A DNA stretch of 64,000 nt from an uncultured Pelagimonas sp. (GTDB lineage: Bacteria; Pseudomonadota; Alphaproteobacteria; Rhodobacterales; Rhodobacteraceae). The stretch is taken from the NCBI GenBank assembly GCA_947499735.1, contig CANMPP010000001.1:1612001-1676000 (forward strand). Direction: 5' to 3'. Of this stretch, positions 17,919 to 27,592 are shown piece by piece. Every line of letters starts with the position of its first letter. The first letter of the stretch is position 1. Below the pieces are notes generated by a model that saw only the letters and a list, made by a program, of their open reading frames with translations, was not told the origin of the DNA and searched no databases. A program made the translations under genes and the position numbers.

Positions 17919-18554
17919 TCAAGCAGTTGCTTTTTGGCGCTTACGCTTTGCAATTGCCAGTGCACCAAAGCCAGTCAACAGCAAGGGCAAACCAGCTGGT
18001 AGCGGCACAGGAACGGGCACGGTTTCAACATCCAATCCAAGCAATGTGAAGTTGTCCGTCAACTCATCCGCACCGATGCTGAACGATGTCAGTTCAACAC
18101 TGCCAAACGACGGTGTCGTTGCACCAGACAGGGCGATATCGCTGTAAGCTAGCACGCCATCGAAGAAGATATCGTAGTCATCATTGCTATCAACGCCGCC
18201 GAACGAAACACTATCAAGCAAAACTGAGCTAGAGAATGAGAAGGTCAACAGGTCTGATGCACCATTGAGACCGGGCAAGTCGCTCAGATCAGACAAAATG
18301 ACACCCAAGCCATTCACTGTCTTACTAACAACCAGATCCGATGTGCCATCTACATCCGTGTCAACAACAGCATCAGACGTATAGGTACCTGCGGTAACGG
18401 TTGCTGTAACCCCATCGCCCAAGGAAAGAACGAGTTCTTCGTAAAAACCGCCAGCGCCAGTAGATACGTCTGTGAAATCCAAAGTTGCCGATACGGCCGG
18501 TGCCGCCCCAAGCAAAAGCGCGGATACAACGCATAAAGACGTTTTGCTAAACAT
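17919..18554 (-). CDS. Exported VPLPA-CTERM protein 1
   Basis: A 211-aa protein with signal peptide MFSKTSLCVVSALLLGA, a Thr/Ser/Asp-rich beta-type mature region, and a C-terminal tripartite sorting signal: VPVPLPAGLPLLLTG, a hydrophobic stretch, then basic KRKRQK. The VPLPA-CTERM signal is a variant of PEP-CTERM and is thought to be processed by an exosortase-type enzyme at the cell surface. GGAG lies before the ATG at 18554. The mature region is not assigned to a family; it may be carbohydrate-binding. Confidence 0.82.
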   Translation of the reverse strand: MFSKTSLCVVSALLLGAAPAVSATLDFTDVSTGAGGFYEELVLSLGDGVTATVTAGTYTSDAVVDTDVDGTSDLVVSKTVNGLGVILSDLSDLPGLNGASDLLTFSFSSSVLLDSVSFGGVDSNDDYDIFFDGVLAYSDIALSGATTPSFGSVELTSFSIGADELTDNFTLLGLDVETVPVPVPLPAGLPLLLTGFGALAIAKRKRQKATA

Positions 18555-18970
18555 AGTCACTCCATTCAATCAAAATTAAGAATACCAACACAGGTCACGA
18601 GCCAAATCAGAAACGCAAAAGTGGCTCTTGGTCACCAGTTACATTGTTACTGGAGCATTAACAAAAACGGCGCAAAAATCCAACAAACTTTCTTAAAAAA
18701 AACTCAAATACGCAGGATGCTTGTGGCGAAAAATCCCATTTCCGCTCGTTTCCAATCGGTTCACGCCTTGGAAAACCCCTGCCAAAATCGCCTATCTTTT
18801 TATAAAATAAGGATAAAAAAATACGTCCCACTCAGACGACCCGGCCTTAACCTTAAACTTGGAAAATTGATGTAAATTTAGATCTAAAGCCTGCTACACG
18901 CGTTTTAAATTGGTTAATCCATCAACTATCCGTCACATGCCTCGCAAAAGCGCATATGATTCTATAGTGA
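18555..18970. other. Non-coding interval, promoter region of the CTERM gene
   Basis: 416 bases between the start of the CTERM gene and the end of phaR. The sequence is AT-rich with runs of A. I see no credible gene, RNA fold or terminator in it. Confidence 0.5.
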
Positions 18971-19537
18971 TCATTTCGCCAAATTTGAAAGCTTTTCCTG
19001 CAATTCTGCAAGCTGAGCCTTTATATCAGACAGGTCTTCCGCAGGATCGGGCTTTTCTTCTGGGGCAGGAGCGGACCAATTTTTGGATGTACCACCAGGA
19101 AAGCCTGAGGTCATCGCCTTTAAAAAAGCTTCTTGTTGAGCTTGCAATGCTTCAAATCCAGGAACCTGCGCCATCATCGGGTTCACGCCATTCATCTGCT
19201 CCAACCACTGACTCTGACTTTTCCGGAACATTTCAAAACTGGCTGATAGGAACTGCGGCACGGACGATCCTGCCTGCGAAGTGTATGAACGCACCAAATC
19301 CGTCAACAAATTGATCGGCAGAACGCTTTCGCCTTTGGCCTCATGCTCGGCAATAATCTGCAACAGGTACTGACGGGTGAGATCATCACCTGATTTCAAA
19401 TCAACGATTTGAACGTCACGACCATCACGAATAAAGCCCGCGATATCTTCAAGCGTGACGTAATCACTTGTCTCGGTATTATACAGCCGCCGGCTGGCGT
19501 AACGCTTAATCAAGAGCGGCTTTTCAGTATCGGCCAA
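18971..19537 (-). CDS. phaR: Polyhydroxyalkanoate synthesis regulator
   Basis: A 188-aa PhaR repressor, which binds polyhydroxybutyrate granules and phasin promoters. The N-terminal DNA-binding domain is clear (LLIKRYASRRLYNTETSDYV, then IVDLKSGDDLTRQYLLQII), followed by a PHB-accumulation domain around LLTDLVRSYTSQAGSSVPQF. The start is a TTG: GGGAGG lies seven bases before it and the protein then begins ADTEKPLLIK, as the family does. The ATG 24 codons upstream has no such site. The C-terminus is charged and probably a coiled coil. rpoH lies upstream on the same strand, separated by a hairpin. Confidence 0.93.
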   Translation of the reverse strand: MADTEKPLLIKRYASRRLYNTETSDYVTLEDIAGFIRDGRDVQIVDLKSGDDLTRQYLLQIIAEHEAKGESVLPINLLTDLVRSYTSQAGSSVPQFLSASFEMFRKSQSQWLEQMNGVNPMMAQVPGFEALQAQQEAFLKAMTSGFPGGTSKNWSAPAPEEKPDPAEDLSDIKAQLAELQEKLSNLAK

Positions 19538-19634
19538 GTGACGTCCTCCCAAATCAGTTGGAAATACCAGCTTAGGCTGCGATTTCGGAAAAGCAAGGGC
19601 TGCTTGCATCCCCTGCCACTCCCGATCAGTTTCA

Positions 19635-19663
19635 CAAACCCCGACATCACTGCCGGGGTTTGC
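19635..19663 (-). terminator. Hairpin after rpoH
   Basis: A nine-base-pair perfect stem CAAACCCCG/CGGGGTTTG between rpoH and phaR. It lacks a long T tract, so termination may be partial. Confidence 0.6.
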
Positions 19664-19689
19664 GCAAATCTAGCAATGGGTCGCAAGGA

Positions 19690-20592
19690 TTACTCAGCTT
19701 TCGCCAGCATTCCTTGCTTGGATGCCAATTCACGCATCCGTTTTTGCAATTTTTCAAAAGCACGCACTTCAATTTGGCGAATACGCTCGCGACTAACGGA
19801 ATAGACTTCGGACAAATCCTCCAAGGTTTTCGGCGTTTCGGCCAAACGACGCTGTGTCAAGATATCCTGTTCACGTTCATTCAAAGCTTCCATTGCTTCG
19901 TTCAGCAGTGCTCGGCGCGCCTCTAATTCGTTGCGCTCGGCATAATCCCCTGCCTGATCGGCATCTTCATCCTCAAGCCAATCCTGCCATTCCATGCTGC
20001 TGTCGCCATCGGCTGAACCAACCATCGCATTTAGCGATGCATCCCCTCCCGACATGCGGCGGTTCATCGAAATCACTTCAGCCTCAGTAACACCCAGATC
20101 ATTGGCAATTCTCGCGACATTTTCGGGGCGAAGATCGCCCTCTTCAAGCGCACCAATCCGGGCTTTCGCTTTACGGAGATTAAAGAACAGCTTTTTCTGG
20201 CCCGAAGTCGTGCCCATTTTGACCAAAGACCAAGAGCGCAGAATGTATTCCTGAATAGAGGCGCGGATCCACCACATGGCATAAGTGGCCAGGCGAAATC
20301 CCTTTTCTGGATCAAAACGTTTGACGGCCTGCATCAGCCCAACATTGGCCTCTGAAATCACTTCGGCCTGTGGCAACCCGTAGCCACGATATCCCATCGC
20401 GATTTTCGCAGCCAACCGCAAATGCGATGTCACCATCTTATGCGCGGAACCACTATCTTCGTTTTCGACCCAAGCTTTGGCCAGCATGTATTCTTCTTCA
20501 GGCTCAAGAAGCGGGAATTTACGAATTTCCTGAAGATAACGGCTCAGCCCTGCTTCCGGTGACGGTGCTGGTAGATTTGCATAGTTGCTCAT
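19690..20592 (-). CDS. rpoH: Heat-shock sigma factor sigma-32
   Basis: A 300-aa group 3 sigma factor that directs heat-shock transcription. Region 2 is intact (AKIAMGYRGYGLPQAEVISE, RLATYAMWWIRASIQEYI), region 4 ends with VYSVSRERIRQIEVRAFEKL, the helix-turn-helix that reads the -35 element. The RpoH box is QKKLFFNLRKAKAR, which separates it from RpoD and other sigmas. AGGAGG lies eight bases before the ATG. Alphaproteobacteria often have more than one RpoH; I cannot tell which this is. Confidence 0.95.
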   Translation of the reverse strand: MSNYANLPAPSPEAGLSRYLQEIRKFPLLEPEEEYMLAKAWVENEDSGSAHKMVTSHLRLAAKIAMGYRGYGLPQAEVISEANVGLMQAVKRFDPEKGFRLATYAMWWIRASIQEYILRSWSLVKMGTTSGQKKLFFNLRKAKARIGALEEGDLRPENVARIANDLGVTEAEVISMNRRMSGGDASLNAMVGSADGDSSMEWQDWLEDEDADQAGDYAERNELEARRALLNEAMEALNEREQDILTQRRLAETPKTLEDLSEVYSVSRERIRQIEVRAFEKLQKRMRELASKQGMLAKAE

Positions 20593-20824
20593 TCTTCGTC
20601 CCTCCTTTCCGAGGCAGTGTTTTACTGATGTTGTAAAAGGCCAAAAAAATGGTCCATGTTACTCAGCTTAACATTCGATATGGGAAGGCTCTGACCTAGT
20701 TTCAAGTAGCTGGGTTACAAGCGTTTCCACTTTCTTAACGTAAGAATGCGCCCTCCCCGTCGTTCTTGCAACGCCTGTCACACAAGCGTGTTGTGCAGTG
20801 AAGTAAACAAAGGGGCAGAAAACG

Positions 20825-20851
20825 GAAAAAGAGCTGGCCCATTGGACCAGC
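20825..20851 (-). terminator. Rho-independent terminator after the barrel protein
   Basis: On the minus strand, stem GCTGGTCC/GGGCCAGC with one G-U pair and a three-base loop, followed by TCTTTTTCC. It is 30 bases after the stop of the outer-membrane gene. Confidence 0.8.
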
Positions 20852-20881
20852 CCTCACTGCATTCAAATGCAACATCACAAC

Positions 20882-21520
20882 TCAGAAGCGGAAATTAACA
20901 CCCACGCTCAAGAATGGCAGTGCACCAAACGCTAGATCGTCATTGAAGCTTGCGATTTCATCGTTGAACTGTTCGCGTTCGTCCGCAGGCAAATCTTCTT
21001 GACCAGAAGCTTCGATTTCAAGGCGCGTCATGCGCACACCGGCCTCAGCCGACAGCCCCCAATTGTCAGAAAAGAAGTGCCGATACCCGACCGCGATTGC
21101 AGGCGTGACTGTATTTCTTTGTTTCACTTCGAAATCAAAGTCCGCTGAATAGGTCACACCGTCAAATTCGATCGATTCAACGGAGCTAGTCGTGACGCTA
21201 TAACCGCCAAATGTAATGCCTGTAGACAGACGAAAGCCTGAGTTCCCCAGATAATAGTCAAGCATCGCCGCGCCAGATAGGATATCTAGATCTGCGTCAA
21301 GCTCGTTACCATCAAGATCGAACTCACCATTATAGGATCCAAAATAGATTGGAACCCGAACCGCCAATTCGTCAGACAGCGTGTAGTCTGCCGACGCGTA
21401 CATACCCAAAGAGGATGCACCAAATTCTACGCCACGATCACCTGCAGCAGACTGTGCAACCGCACCATTCGCCGCAAACATTGATACCGCAACCGCAAGG
21501 GCGGATTTGAAAATTGTCAT
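20882..21520 (-). CDS. Outer-membrane beta-barrel protein
   Basis: A 212-aa protein with signal peptide MTIFKSALAVAVSMFAANGAVAQ, then alternating strands rich in aromatic and polar residues (e.g. GMYASADYTLS, GFRLSTGITFGGYS, TPAIAVGYRHFFS, WGLSAEAGVRMT). It ends in Phe (VGVNFRF), the C-terminal BAM recognition signal. About eight strands fit an OmpW/OmpA-like small barrel. Role unknown; an acidic loop DLPADEREQFNDE precedes the last strands. It is a single gene with its own terminator. Confidence 0.85.
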   Translation of the reverse strand: MTIFKSALAVAVSMFAANGAVAQSAAGDRGVEFGASSLGMYASADYTLSDELAVRVPIYFGSYNGEFDLDGNELDADLDILSGAAMLDYYLGNSGFRLSTGITFGGYSVTTSSVESIEFDGVTYSADFDFEVKQRNTVTPAIAVGYRHFFSDNWGLSAEAGVRMTRLEIEASGQEDLPADEREQFNDEIASFNDDLAFGALPFLSVGVNFRF

Positions 21521-21947
21521 TAGGATGTCTCCAAAAAATGTCTTCCTAGGCAGCTGCTTACGCAGGGTTCATTAAAAAAAAACGAAGGAAACAACATAGA
21601 TCGGAGATTGAAAATTCTTTAGAAAACGCTTCAACACCGTTCTGTAGAAGCAATTGAAACTCTAAATTCACCACGCTAGAACGCCCATTAAAACACACAG
21701 TTACGAAAACTTAGTCAAAGGAACCACGCCCCAGCCGGTGCTTATCATGTGCCTTCAGGTGCTATTACGTATACATTTAGTGTATCGAGGTTCAGACCAG
21801 ACAGGTTGCCCGCAATTCAAAACCCGAAGATGAACGTTTCTGATATATGTTATTACAAGGCTCAAACTAGGCGCAAATACGTGGCGTCTAGGAATAATCT
21901 GCTGACATGCAGACTGAAATTTCGCCACTAAATAAGAGATAGATTAT
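21521..21947. other. Non-coding divergent interval
   Basis: 427 bases between the barrel gene and the DMT transporter, presumably holding both promoters. The only structure I notice is an inverted repeat ATACA-TTTAG-TGTAT at 21771-21785, a weak operator candidate. No gene supported. Confidence 0.4.
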
Positions 21948-22850
21948 ATGATGCGAGAACTCAAAATCACTCAACCCGCCGTTTTCGGTGCGACGTTGAT
22001 GGTTGGAGCGGGTGCCCTTTTTGCGATCAACAACACGTTGGCGCAACTGGCGACAATGCGAATGGGCATGGCCTCTACCACGTTTGCGTTTTGGCAATAT
22101 CTCGTTGCGACATGTTTTGCTCTACCTTGGCTATACAAAAACGGTCTTGGCGGCCTGTTGAGCAACAACGCGCATTGGCATATTCTGCGTGTCCTTTTGT
22201 CAGTGGCAGGTGTGCAGCTATGGGTTGCCGGATTGGCCTATGTCCCGATCTGGCAAGCGATCGCATTATTGATGCTGTCCCCGTTTTTCGTCACAATTGG
22301 AGCGTCGTTGTTTCTAAACGAACGCACGACAGTTGATCGTTGGAACGCTGTCATCATCGGCTTTGTCGGGGGCATGATCATTCTAGCCCCATGGTCTGAC
22401 GCCTTTAGCACATATGCCCTTTTGCCTGTTGGCGCCGCCTTCTTTTGGGCGATGGTTTCCTTGATCACAAAGAGCCTTACCAAGACCGAAAAACCAGAAA
22501 TATTGACGGCATATCTTTTGCTCCTTCTCACGCCGCTCAACGCTTTGACAGCGGTTTGGGATGGGTTTGATGTCGAGCTATCACTCACGACACTGATCCT
22601 TCCCCTGATTGCGGGCGCATTAACAACAGCCGCACAATTTCTGTTAGCCAAGTCTTACTCGGTAGCCGACGCAGCCTATTTGCAGCCGTTTGATCATGTG
22701 AAACTGGCCTTCAATGTCCTATTCGGAATCTTTGTATTTGGGTTTTACCCGCCTGGCTCTATGTGGCTGGGAACAACGCTGATAGTCTTAGGTTCCTTTT
22801 ACCTCCTGCATCGCGAAACCAAAAAGGAAGAGCAGAAAGCAACTCCCTAG
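21948..22850 (+). CDS. EamA/DMT superfamily transporter
   Basis: A 300-aa inner-membrane protein with about ten hydrophobic helices in two EamA repeats, roughly residues 10-140 and 150-290. Typical features are the N-terminal GAGALFAINNTLAQLA helix, the repeat ending LFLNERTTVDRWNAVIIGF, and AKSYSVADAAYLQPFDHVKLAFN in repeat two (EamA relatives with SAM or amino-acid-type substrates share this phrase). It begins with a doubled ATG. The substrate is unknown. The C-terminus is basic and cytoplasmic. Confidence 0.9.
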   Translation: MMRELKITQPAVFGATLMVGAGALFAINNTLAQLATMRMGMASTTFAFWQYLVATCFALPWLYKNGLGGLLSNNAHWHILRVLLSVAGVQLWVAGLAYVPIWQAIALLMLSPFFVTIGASLFLNERTTVDRWNAVIIGFVGGMIILAPWSDAFSTYALLPVGAAFFWAMVSLITKSLTKTEKPEILTAYLLLLLTPLNALTAVWDGFDVELSLTTLILPLIAGALTTAAQFLLAKSYSVADAAYLQPFDHVKLAFNVLFGIFVFGFYPPGSMWLGTTLIVLGSFYLLHRETKKEEQKATP

Positions 22851-23118
22851 GCGTGTAACTGGCGCCTCCAAGTAATAATAAAACAACTATAAACGGCACC
22901 GGGCGCAGGCATTTCACGCACCAAGATCAGATCTGGATGCTCACAAACAATTGACAAAATTATTGAATACATAAACATTAACCATAGTTAACAGCCTGCA
23001 CTTTTAGTCAATGGCTGTTGCCCAAGGCACGCATTTACTGAAAACCTATAAACGACCGTTGGATACAATATTCAAGATCCGGTAGTGTCGCTCAAAAGAA
23101 AGCCAGCATTGAACTGAC

Positions 23119-23688
23119 ATGGAAAAAATCCTCTTTTGCACCAACATGCGCTGGTCGCCGGAAATTGGCGATCCCACCTTTATGGGTTGGATGACTGTAG
23201 CGGCTTATGCCGTTGCGGCGATCATTTGTTTGGGTGCTTTAACGCGCCGCAAACCTGCGGGAGGACATAATTTTTGGGCCATGTTGGCATTCATACTGAT
23301 CCTGTTGATGTTCAACAAGCAGTTGGACCTGCAAAGTGCCTTAACTGCATTTGGGCGCTGCGCATCGCAAGCTGGTGGTTGGTATGAACATCGCAGAGCC
23401 TTTCAGGCGGCCTTTATTGTAACCTTGCTTTTCGTTGGTACGGCTTCACTTTTGATCATGATCGCGGTGTTATGGCGAGACATCTCCAAAATATGGCTGG
23501 CCGTTTTGGGCATTTTCTTCATCATGACATTCGTCGCCATCCGCGCAGTCGGCTTTCATCACATGGATCAGCTGATAAATAGTGTGGTTGCAGGTGCGCG
23601 GGTCAATTGGATCCTTGAGCTAGGCGGGATCACAATGATCATCTTAAACGCCGCCTTTCTACCCAAACGGTCCAGCCGACGCCATTAG
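23119..23688 (+). CDS. Polytopic membrane protein of unknown function
   Basis: A 189-aa protein with about five hydrophobic segments: residues ~22-40, ~52-66, ~95-117, ~122-142 and ~165-182. The Cys-containing N-terminus MEKILFCTNMRWSPEIG faces outward or is soluble. Between helices 2 and 3 lies NKQLDLQSALTAFGRCASQ, a polar, possibly functional loop; such proteins recur in Rhodobacterales. No family recognised with certainty. There is no strong ribosome site, so expression may be low. It is convergent with rluD. Confidence 0.7.
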   Translation: MEKILFCTNMRWSPEIGDPTFMGWMTVAAYAVAAIICLGALTRRKPAGGHNFWAMLAFILILLMFNKQLDLQSALTAFGRCASQAGGWYEHRRAFQAAFIVTLLFVGTASLLIMIAVLWRDISKIWLAVLGIFFIMTFVAIRAVGFHHMDQLINSVVAGARVNWILELGGITMIILNAAFLPKRSSRRH

Positions 23689-23729
23689 CCCCACCGTATA
23701 GCGCGACGTTCTAGTAGAACGCCAAAGCC

Positions 23730-24752
23730 TTACTGCAACGCTGACAGCAAATGCGCCATGTCGTCCGGCAATTCCGCTTCAAACAACAGATACTCGCCGG
23801 TCACAGGGTGATCAAACCCAAGTTCAGCGGCATGCAGGGCCTGACGTTCAAAATTGGTAATGGCAGGATAAGCCCCAGCCGGTAGCGCCTTTTGCGACAG
23901 TTTACGCCGCCCGCCATAGGTCTGATCGCCGACCAAGCCATGCCCGGCATGGGCCATATGCACGCGGATCTGATGCGTCCTGCCTGTTTCCAGACGGCAT
24001 TCGACAAGGCTTAGAACTTCGGGTTCTCCATATGTGTCCAGCAGCTTAGCCCGTGTGATCGCGTGGCGCCCCTGCCCGTCAAAAAACACGGCCTGACGTT
24101 GCCGATCCGTTTTGTGGCGCGCTAAGCCGCTGGTGATACGGATCACGCCCCCTTTTTCAACTGCGACGCCGCGAACACCGCGCAAACGTGGATCACCGAC
24201 ATCAGGCACACCATAAACCAACGCCTTATAGGCACGCCGCACCGTGTGTTTTTCGAACTGTGCCGCCAACCCGTGATGGGCCCGATCTGATTTTGCAATG
24301 ACCAGCAAACCGCTTGTGTCTTTATCGATGCGATGCACGATACCGGGACGTTTTTCGCCCCCCACACCTGACAATTCGCCGCCGAAATGATGCAGCAACG
24401 CATTAACCAATGTCCCATCCCGCGACCCTGGCGCAGGATGAACGACCATACCAGGGCGCTTATTCACAACGATCAGGTCCTTGTCCTCCCAAAGCACCTC
24501 AAGCGGGATATCTTGCGCCACAACATCATAATCTTCTGCAGGTGGAACCGCGATGTCCAACACCTCGCCCTCCGCAACTTTTGCCTTGGGATCGGTCAAC
24601 GCGATCCCTTTACGGCTGACCGCGCCATCTGCAATCAGGCGCGCCAATCTTGTGCGCGACAGCGCAGCGGCCTCTGGCACATCACGCGCCAAGGCCTTAT
24701 CAAGACGGCGTGGCGGATCAGCCGCAATGGTGACAGATAGGATCTCGGACAT
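23730..24752 (-). CDS. rluD: Pseudouridine synthase RluA/RluD family
   Basis: A 340-aa RNA pseudouridine synthase. An S4 domain opens it (RRLDKALARDVPEAAALSRTRLARLIADG); the catalytic Asp lies in GIVHRIDKDTSGLLVIAKS (the HRLDKDTSG motif). RTHQIRVHMAHAGHGLVGD is the family's later signature. RluD makes pseudouridines in helix 69 of 23S rRNA. The ATG at 24752 begins MSEILSVTI, with AAGG seven bases before; the start codon overlaps that of the divergent gene by two bases. Upstream codons in this frame are not family-like. Confidence 0.92.
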   Translation of the reverse strand: MSEILSVTIAADPPRRLDKALARDVPEAAALSRTRLARLIADGAVSRKGIALTDPKAKVAEGEVLDIAVPPAEDYDVVAQDIPLEVLWEDKDLIVVNKRPGMVVHPAPGSRDGTLVNALLHHFGGELSGVGGEKRPGIVHRIDKDTSGLLVIAKSDRAHHGLAAQFEKHTVRRAYKALVYGVPDVGDPRLRGVRGVAVEKGGVIRITSGLARHKTDRQRQAVFFDGQGRHAITRAKLLDTYGEPEVLSLVECRLETGRTHQIRVHMAHAGHGLVGDQTYGGRRKLSQKALPAGAYPAITNFERQALHAAELGFDHPVTGEYLLFEAELPDDMAHLLSALQ

Positions 24753-25068
24753 GGTTGAGCCTTTGGAACAAATGGATACAGACACCGTAGCCGAATTACC
24801 CCAATTGCGCTTCCTGCGCATCTTGGTGACGATTTTGGCCGGGACAATGATTTGTGGCGTTCTAGCGATCCTTGTCATGCTTGTCATCCAGTTCCGCACC
24901 ACCCGCGCGCCACTACCAGATGTGATCACCTTACCGTCCGGCTATGAAGCCAGCACATTCACACAGGGCCCAACTTGGTTTGCCGTTGTGACAACAGACG
25001 ACAAGATCCTGATTTTTGATCGTGCAAAAGGGACCTTGCGCCAAGAGATCATGATCGACGTTGAGTAA
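24751..25068 (+). CDS. Small single-pass membrane protein (DUF6476-like)
   Basis: A 105-aa protein with one strong transmembrane helix (residues ~28-50: LVTILAGTMICGVLAILVM) and a mature part ending DDKILIFDRAKGTLRQEI. It matches a small Rhodobacterales family found next to rluD. I place the start at 24751, where TAGGA lies eight bases upstream; that makes the ATG overlap the divergent rluD ATG (CATG). An alternative start at 24772 would leave the same helix. Function unknown. Confidence 0.72.
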   Translation: MVEPLEQMDTDTVAELPQLRFLRILVTILAGTMICGVLAILVMLVIQFRTTRAPLPDVITLPSGYEASTFTQGPTWFAVVTTDDKILIFDRAKGTLRQEIMIDVE

Positions 25069-25284
25069 ATAGGTTCACATCCTGCCTGCAAACGTTCAAA
25101 CGATCCCGTTATTAGAACAGATCACAGTCACGTTCAGACACAACAGCCCGAGCAGCGATTTTCGCCCGCTTCTGTGCAAACCCAACGTCAACCAGAACAT
25201 CCGCTAGACAGAGATAAAAATAGCTGAAAAGTTCCGGTTTTATACATAAAGCACTTATGAACTTGCGCGCAGAAGGCCATAGGA

Positions 25285-27480
25285 ATGACAACGTCTACCG
25301 AAAACCACACCGGCATCGGGCAATACATTGTTGTTATCGACACGGGCTACAGCACAAGTTTTGACACATCGAATGTTGCGTTTTCCTATGATCTCGCAGA
25401 CGGGGACTATAACGCACTTCAATGGGGCAGCGATGTTCATGGAGCTTTCGTCGGCGCAGTTGTCTCGCAAACCGCCAGTGACGCCCAAATTATCCATCTA
25501 AAAGTTTTCTCTGACAACGCGTATTACACGTCATTTTCTCTTATCCAAGATGCGTTGGAATATACGCTGGAATTGACAGCAACTTACAACATAGCGGCTG
25601 TGAACTTAAGCCTTGGAACCTCGAACACAACGGAAAACATCACCACCGTTTTGACCGATGAATTTCAAGCCTTAGATGACATGGATATTCTTGTCTCTGT
25701 CTCCGCCGGTAATTACGGCCATTACTATAGCGATGGGATCAACATAATTGCTGCAAATGACAATGTCGTTGCCGTTTCTGCAGTGGACGATACTGACTGG
25801 TTCACGTCATGGTCGCAACGCAGCGAAACGCTGACGGATATAGCCTCGAACGGTATCGTTTCGATCACAGATCGATACGGAACCAGATATACAGTCACCG
25901 GAACAAGCTTTTCTGCCCCAACAATTGCAGCGATCGCCGCGTTGCTGCAGCAGGCCTCGCTTGACGTGAACAGATTGCGTTTAAGTGACGAAGATATCCT
26001 TGAAATCATGCAACTATCTGGTCGCGATGTCGCGGGATATGAAGGCTCGGATATCGCCGGATACAAAGTTGCCGATGCGGATGCCGCAGTCGCATTTTTC
26101 TTGGAACATGCAGGCGATTACGCCCCAACTTCAGAGACCCAGTCCTTCATTACGCATTCTGATGAAGCTGATTTCGTGACAGGGACAAATGGCGCAGACA
26201 AAATTTCGACATTTGGCGGCCAAGACACAATCGACGCTTTGGGCGGCAATGACACAATCGACAGCGGTGAAGGCGCAGACCTGCTTAGCACCGGCGATGG
26301 GCATAACTATGTCTTGGCGGGTGGCGGAGATGATACCGTTTATGGGTCTGCAAATGGCAATGACACCATTTACGGCGAAAACGGCGACGACGACATCAGT
26401 GCGGGTGGCGGTGACAACCTAATCTATGGTGATGCAGGTGGCGACACCATAACAAGCCTCGGTGGCGATGACACCGTTTATGGCGGCGACGGCGAAGATT
26501 ACATCCTCACCGGCGATGGAAACGATCTCATCTATGGCGGGTCTCAAGCGGATTTCATTGATAGCGGTGACGGCGATGACCTTGTCGATAGCGGCAATGG
26601 ACAGGATGGGGTCACGCTGGGCGCAGGAAACGACCGATTTATTGACAATGAACAAGGCGGCCACAATGGTCGCGACCATGTGTCCGGTGGGGATGGACAC
26701 GACACGCTCCTTGGCGGCGGTGGCGACGACTATTTGCTAGGATCAGCCGGCAAAGACAGTATTTTTGGCGGCGCCGATGATGATTACATCAGCGGAGGCA
26801 CCGGCTGGGACAGCATAGAAGGTGGAACTGGAGCTGATTTCGTCGACATGGATTCTGGAAATGACATCTTCCATGATCACGTTGAAGATGTTGGCGATAC
26901 GGTTCGTGGCGGGGCTGGCCATGACACTATTTACGGCCTTGGCGGCGATGATTGGTTTGAAGGGGGCTTGGGCAACGATCTTATCTACGCGGGTGACGGT
27001 GAAGACGTTGTTTTCGGGAATGACGGAAACAACACGATCTATGACGGCAGCCAAATGGACTATGTTGACGCAGGCGATGGCCGAGATGCCGTTTATTCCG
27101 GCAACGGGCGCGACACCATCTATCTAGGCCTCGGTGATGACGCGTTCTACGACAATGACCAAGAAGGCCATAATGGGCGCGATACGGTCTATGGCGGCAA
27201 CGGAAAAGATACGATCCATAGCGGTGGTGGCGACGACCTGTTCTACGGTGACAACGGATATGATGTGTTTGTCTTCGATACGTCCCTATCATTGGGTGAC
27301 GACACCATCGCGGATTTCACAAGCGACGATGACCTTATCGAAATGCATGGCGTCACATTGGCTGATTTGACCATCACGCAGGCGTCGAATGATACGCTGA
27401 TTGAGTGGTCTGATGGGTCGGTCACATTGAGATATACCGACGCAGACAAAATCACCCAAGATGACTTTATGTTCCTGTAA
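25285..27480 (+). CDS. RTX subtilase-family serine protease, intact triad
   Basis: A 731-aa two-part protein. Residues ~10-275 form an S8 subtilase domain: Asp19 in YIVVIDTGYS, His52 in SDVHGAFVG, oxyanion Asn143 in SAGNYG, Ser208 in GTSFSAPTIAAIAA. Residues ~300-665 are RTX calcium-binding nonapeptides (GGxGxDxxx), followed by a C-terminal region with IADFTSDDDLIEMHG and an acidic/hydrophobic end, typical of type I secretion. There is no Sec signal and no inhibitory propeptide: the catalytic Asp is only 19 residues in. Presumably exported unfolded and activated by calcium outside. An altered paralogue follows. Confidence 0.87.
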   Translation: MTTSTENHTGIGQYIVVIDTGYSTSFDTSNVAFSYDLADGDYNALQWGSDVHGAFVGAVVSQTASDAQIIHLKVFSDNAYYTSFSLIQDALEYTLELTATYNIAAVNLSLGTSNTTENITTVLTDEFQALDDMDILVSVSAGNYGHYYSDGINIIAANDNVVAVSAVDDTDWFTSWSQRSETLTDIASNGIVSITDRYGTRYTVTGTSFSAPTIAAIAALLQQASLDVNRLRLSDEDILEIMQLSGRDVAGYEGSDIAGYKVADADAAVAFFLEHAGDYAPTSETQSFITHSDEADFVTGTNGADKISTFGGQDTIDALGGNDTIDSGEGADLLSTGDGHNYVLAGGGDDTVYGSANGNDTIYGENGDDDISAGGGDNLIYGDAGGDTITSLGGDDTVYGGDGEDYILTGDGNDLIYGGSQADFIDSGDGDDLVDSGNGQDGVTLGAGNDRFIDNEQGGHNGRDHVSGGDGHDTLLGGGGDDYLLGSAGKDSIFGGADDDYISGGTGWDSIEGGTGADFVDMDSGNDIFHDHVEDVGDTVRGGAGHDTIYGLGGDDWFEGGLGNDLIYAGDGEDVVFGNDGNNTIYDGSQMDYVDAGDGRDAVYSGNGRDTIYLGLGDDAFYDNDQEGHNGRDTVYGGNGKDTIHSGGGDDLFYGDNGYDVFVFDTSLSLGDDTIADFTSDDDLIEMHGVTLADLTITQASNDTLIEWSDGSVTLRYTDADKITQDDFMFL

Positions 27481-27549
27481 TTAAAACAGAACTGCCCCGC
27501 ACAGCAAACTACACGGCACTAGGGGCAAGCCTATTGATCAAGCAAGAGC

Positions 27550-27592
27550 TGTAAAAACGCGCCACCAAATCCTAAGTGGCGCATTTTTACAG
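27550..27592 (+). terminator. Long terminator hairpin after RTX gene 1
   Basis: Perfect core GCGCCAC/GTGGCGC with a ten-base loop, extended past one C-A mismatch by TGTAAAAA/TTTTTACA. T5 follows the core directly. It separates the two RTX genes. Confidence 0.85.
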
